Below the pieces are notes generated by a model that was not told the origin of the DNA, did not search any database, and saw nothing but the letters and a program-made list of their open reading frames with translations. Positions 61,835 to 64,000 of a stretch of 64,000 nucleotides of DNA are shown here, in pieces. A program made the position numbers and the translations under genes. The first letter of the stretch is position 1. Each line of letters starts with the position of its first letter. This DNA comes from Ctena decussata (taxonomy: Eukaryota > Mollusca > Bivalvia > Lucinida > Lucinidae): contig OZ022499.1 in assembly GCA_963989385.1 (NCBI GenBank), positions 75,826,203 through 75,890,202 on the forward strand. The letters run 5' to 3'.

Positions 61835-62070
61835 GAGCCGCGACACGAGAAAACCAACAAAGTGGTTGTGCGCCCAGCGCAGACTCTGATCAGCCTGGGC
61901 ATCCGCCTGGTCCGCTCAGACTTTTCGCTAAGCGCTTAAAGGGTAGCTAAGGGTCTAGGCTACCTCCATGCGGACAGCGAAGACTCTGATCAGACTGGGA
62001 GAATACCCAGGCTGATCTGAGTCTGAGCTGGCCGCACAACCACTTTGTTGGGTTTCTTGTGTTGCGGCTC
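61835..62070. mobile_element. Foldback element P, copy 8
   Basis: GAGCCGCGACACGAGAAAAC to TCTTGTGTTGCGGCTC. Perfect ATGT duplications lie at 61831-61834 and 62071-62074. Confidence 0.94.
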
Positions 62071-62074
62071 ATGT

Positions 62075-62725
62075 TTTTATTCAATCCTTATACTGTGATT
62101 GTAATTTTGTTTGAGATAAATGGTGTCCACAGATTCCTCAGAATTAACGCATATTGTGTGTGAAGAGCAAAGGCTCTGATCAGACTCATTGATGTGCAGG
62201 CGGGATTAAACCTATGCATGTTGCATAACTGTTAATGATGTATGTTCATGCAAATTGGCTGAGAGGGAAATCATCAATTTGTACTTAATATTGTTACAAT
62301 ACCTTTTCTGAAAGAAAGTTCTTGTTTATTTGTTAAAGGAATTTGTTTTTGGTCTGTAGTGTGGTCCTAGGTGAAATTTTTCCAGCTGACATAACTGTTA
62401 AGGTAATGGCAATGGTAAAATAGGCTTTTTCAGGAAGCCGTGGTTTTGTATAGAAATTGCACATAAAGCATAGCAAATCATATAGTTGGCTAAATTTTCA
62501 CTGAAAAACAAGATATTCAGGTACATATATGTTTGTATTTTTAGCAAGTTTGTTTCAGAAAGGGAAAAATGTGAGAAGTATTAGTCAGGAGTAAATCTTT
62601 CCGTTTGTGCAAAAATGGTGTTTTCTTGGAATAACCACTATAGCCATTCTGCTTACACAGCAACACAGCTCCAGATAAAACAGACTTTTCATAGATAAAT
62701 AATTTTTTGTTCATTTTAAGTTGAA
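62075..62725. other. 3' flank, unassigned
   Basis: AT-rich, no supported gene. A polyadenylation signal was not identified with confidence. Confidence 0.45.
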
Positions 62726-62727
62726 TG

Positions 62728-62956
62728 GGTAGACCATGTTTTTCTGCAATTTTAACAAACGGGAACAATTTTTGTGACTTCTGTTTGCTTCCCTCAGCGA
62801 CAAAGCCCTTCCAAAATGGGGTCTATATTTAAAAGAAAAGAACTTGCTCCTTTGGGAGCAATATCTTGCCTAACAGTTGACCCTTATTGAGAAGTGAGAC
62901 AAAAAGTGAAAATGATACGAGTGGCTTCCCCTGAATGTATATCCATTTACCTTCAA
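62728..62956 (+). repeat. Dispersed repeat E
   Basis: GGGTAGACCATGTTTTTCTG, CTTCTGTTTGCTTCCCTCAG, GACAAAGCCCTTCCAAAATG, GAACTTGCTCCTTTGGGAGC, GAGAAGTGAGAC and GGCTTCCCCTGAATGTATAT. Confidence 0.82.
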
Positions 62957-63406
62957 ACATGGTGGGATTTCATTAGAATTGATTATAAAGAGATCTTATT
63001 GTCAGAAGATGGTTTTGTTTTAATTAGATGAAAAAAAGGTGTCCTCAAATGTTTCCTTACATGGTGCTGTTCTGCAGCTAACATTATTACCTCATTTCCA
63101 TTTTGTTTTAATTTTTATTTATATTACTGTCATAGTCATATCAAATAATGTGATGAGTTATATAGCTGCTATAGGAGACCCTCTGCATAATGACAGTATT
63201 TCTTCCCAAACATTTAGATGTTAAAATGAAATATAAACAGGGCAAATTTAGAACACCAATGTACTTTGTTGCAAATGAAATTGACATTATAAAGAATTTT
63301 GTTCTTGTACTGAACATATGATGAAGAGGGTTTACTGTGTTACTATATTTGACCTAATAACCACAGAATGAGCATTCTTTTATACTAATACTAGCACTGA
63401 AAAAAT

Positions 63407-63639
63407 GAGCCATGACACAACAAAGCCAACAGGTGGATGTGTGCCCAGAGAAGTTTCAGATCAACCTGGGCATCTGCCCAGTCTGATAGTCTTTGCTGTC
63501 TGCGCAGAGCTAGCTTAGACCCTTAGCTATCCTTTAAGCACACAGCGAAGACTCTGATCAGACTTGGCAGATGCCCAGGATGATCTGAGTCATTGCTGGG
63601 CGCACATGCCACTTTGTTGATTTTGTCGTGTAACGGCTC
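63407..63639. mobile_element. Foldback element P, copy 9
   Basis: GAGCCATGACACAACAAAGC to GTCGTGTAACGGCTC. Perfect AAAT duplications lie at 63403-63406 and 63640-63643. Confidence 0.93.
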
Positions 63640-63739
63640 AAATATTGGGTAAAATTGATACAATACATGTAAGCTTATTAGAGGCTGTGTGGCATAAGGT
63701 GAGATATGGTAGGTGCATAGGGACAGAGCCTAAACTGTT

Positions 63740-63978
63740 TATTGCATTTATGAGGTGTATTGACTCACCTTCTTGCTTTCTGCCATTTACATGGGGAGAC
63801 AACTTCTGTGATATCCGGTTTGTTTCAATGGGTGATAAAACTCTTCTGAAAGGAGGTCTACCCTTGGAGGTAAGAATTTGCTCCTTGAGAAGCAAAATCT
63901 TTCCTTTAAGAGTCGACACCCATTGTGAAGGGAGGCAAAAATGAAGATGACAAAGTTGCTTCCCCTGGAAGTTTAGCT
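63740..63978 (+). repeat. Dispersed repeat E at the window end
   Basis: CTTTCTGCCATTTACATGGG, AAAACTCTTCTGAAAGGAGG, GAATTTGCTCCTTGAGAAGC, GAAGGGAGGCAAAAATGAAG and GTTGCTTCCCCTGGAAG. Open frames through it on both strands are by-products. Confidence 0.75.
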
Positions 63979-64000
63979 TTGTGCCAGGAATTGATACATT

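Overview
This window is animal nuclear DNA, most likely from a mollusc and probably a bivalve. The reasons are one intron-rich gene spread over about 39 kb, an AT-rich background, and dense short non-autonomous transposons: tRNA-headed SINEs, foldback elements, and 'pearl'-like elements with tandem core repeats. No bacterial, organellar or viral gene was seen. The species cannot be named from sequence alone.

The only cellular gene recognised is a glycogen phosphorylase on the + strand, positions 22259-60854. Fifteen exons were placed by hand. All have AG acceptors, the fourteen internal donors are GT, and the phases match throughout. Joined, they encode 774 residues, equivalent to Arg81 through the C terminus of rabbit muscle phosphorylase. 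Adding 80 to the fragment numbering puts Arg309/Arg310, His341, His377, Arg569, Lys574 and the cofactor lysine Lys680 in their expected places. The first coding exon (about 80 residues, with the regulatory N-terminal serine) is not in the window, so positions 1-22258 are probably intron 1 or an upstream region. Exon 9 is followed by a 25-bp tandem copy of its own 5' splice site.

Almost everything else is mobile-element sequence. (1) Helitron-like elements have a 5' hairpin, a CGTC-rich microsatellite, tandem core repeats of 150-320 bp, and a 3' hairpin followed by CTAGT or CTTGT. They lie near 1-1140, 12.0-13.3, 16.5-21.2 (three nested), 27.7-32.5, 40.4-41.9, 47.4-48.4, 49.9-51.2, 54.6-55.9, 56.2-57.1 and 57.2-57.4 kb. 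(2) At least three tRNA-headed SINE families, plus one further tRNA-like insertion, are present; the main family has four copies, all with target duplications. (3) A 230-240 bp foldback family has nine copies, five of them with perfect 4-bp duplications. (4) TA-flanked, TTAA-flanked and hAT-like elements occur, two hAT-like ones with perfect 8-bp duplications. (5) A long palindrome at 14.0-21.7 kb has each arm interrupted by a different transposon, so each arm shows the other's empty site.

Region by region: 1-14 kb is a mosaic of short elements; 14-21.7 kb is the interrupted palindrome; 21.7-27.6 kb holds exons 1-2; 27.7-37 kb is a large core-repeat array, a 2.3-kb TA-flanked element and a GTCGC-rich TTAA-flanked element; 37.4-60.9 kb holds exons 3-15 with repeats in most introns; 60.9-64 kb is 3' flank with three foldback copies. 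Boundaries of exons and of elements with target duplications are exact. Other repeat boundaries are estimates of about 10-50 bp made by eye.
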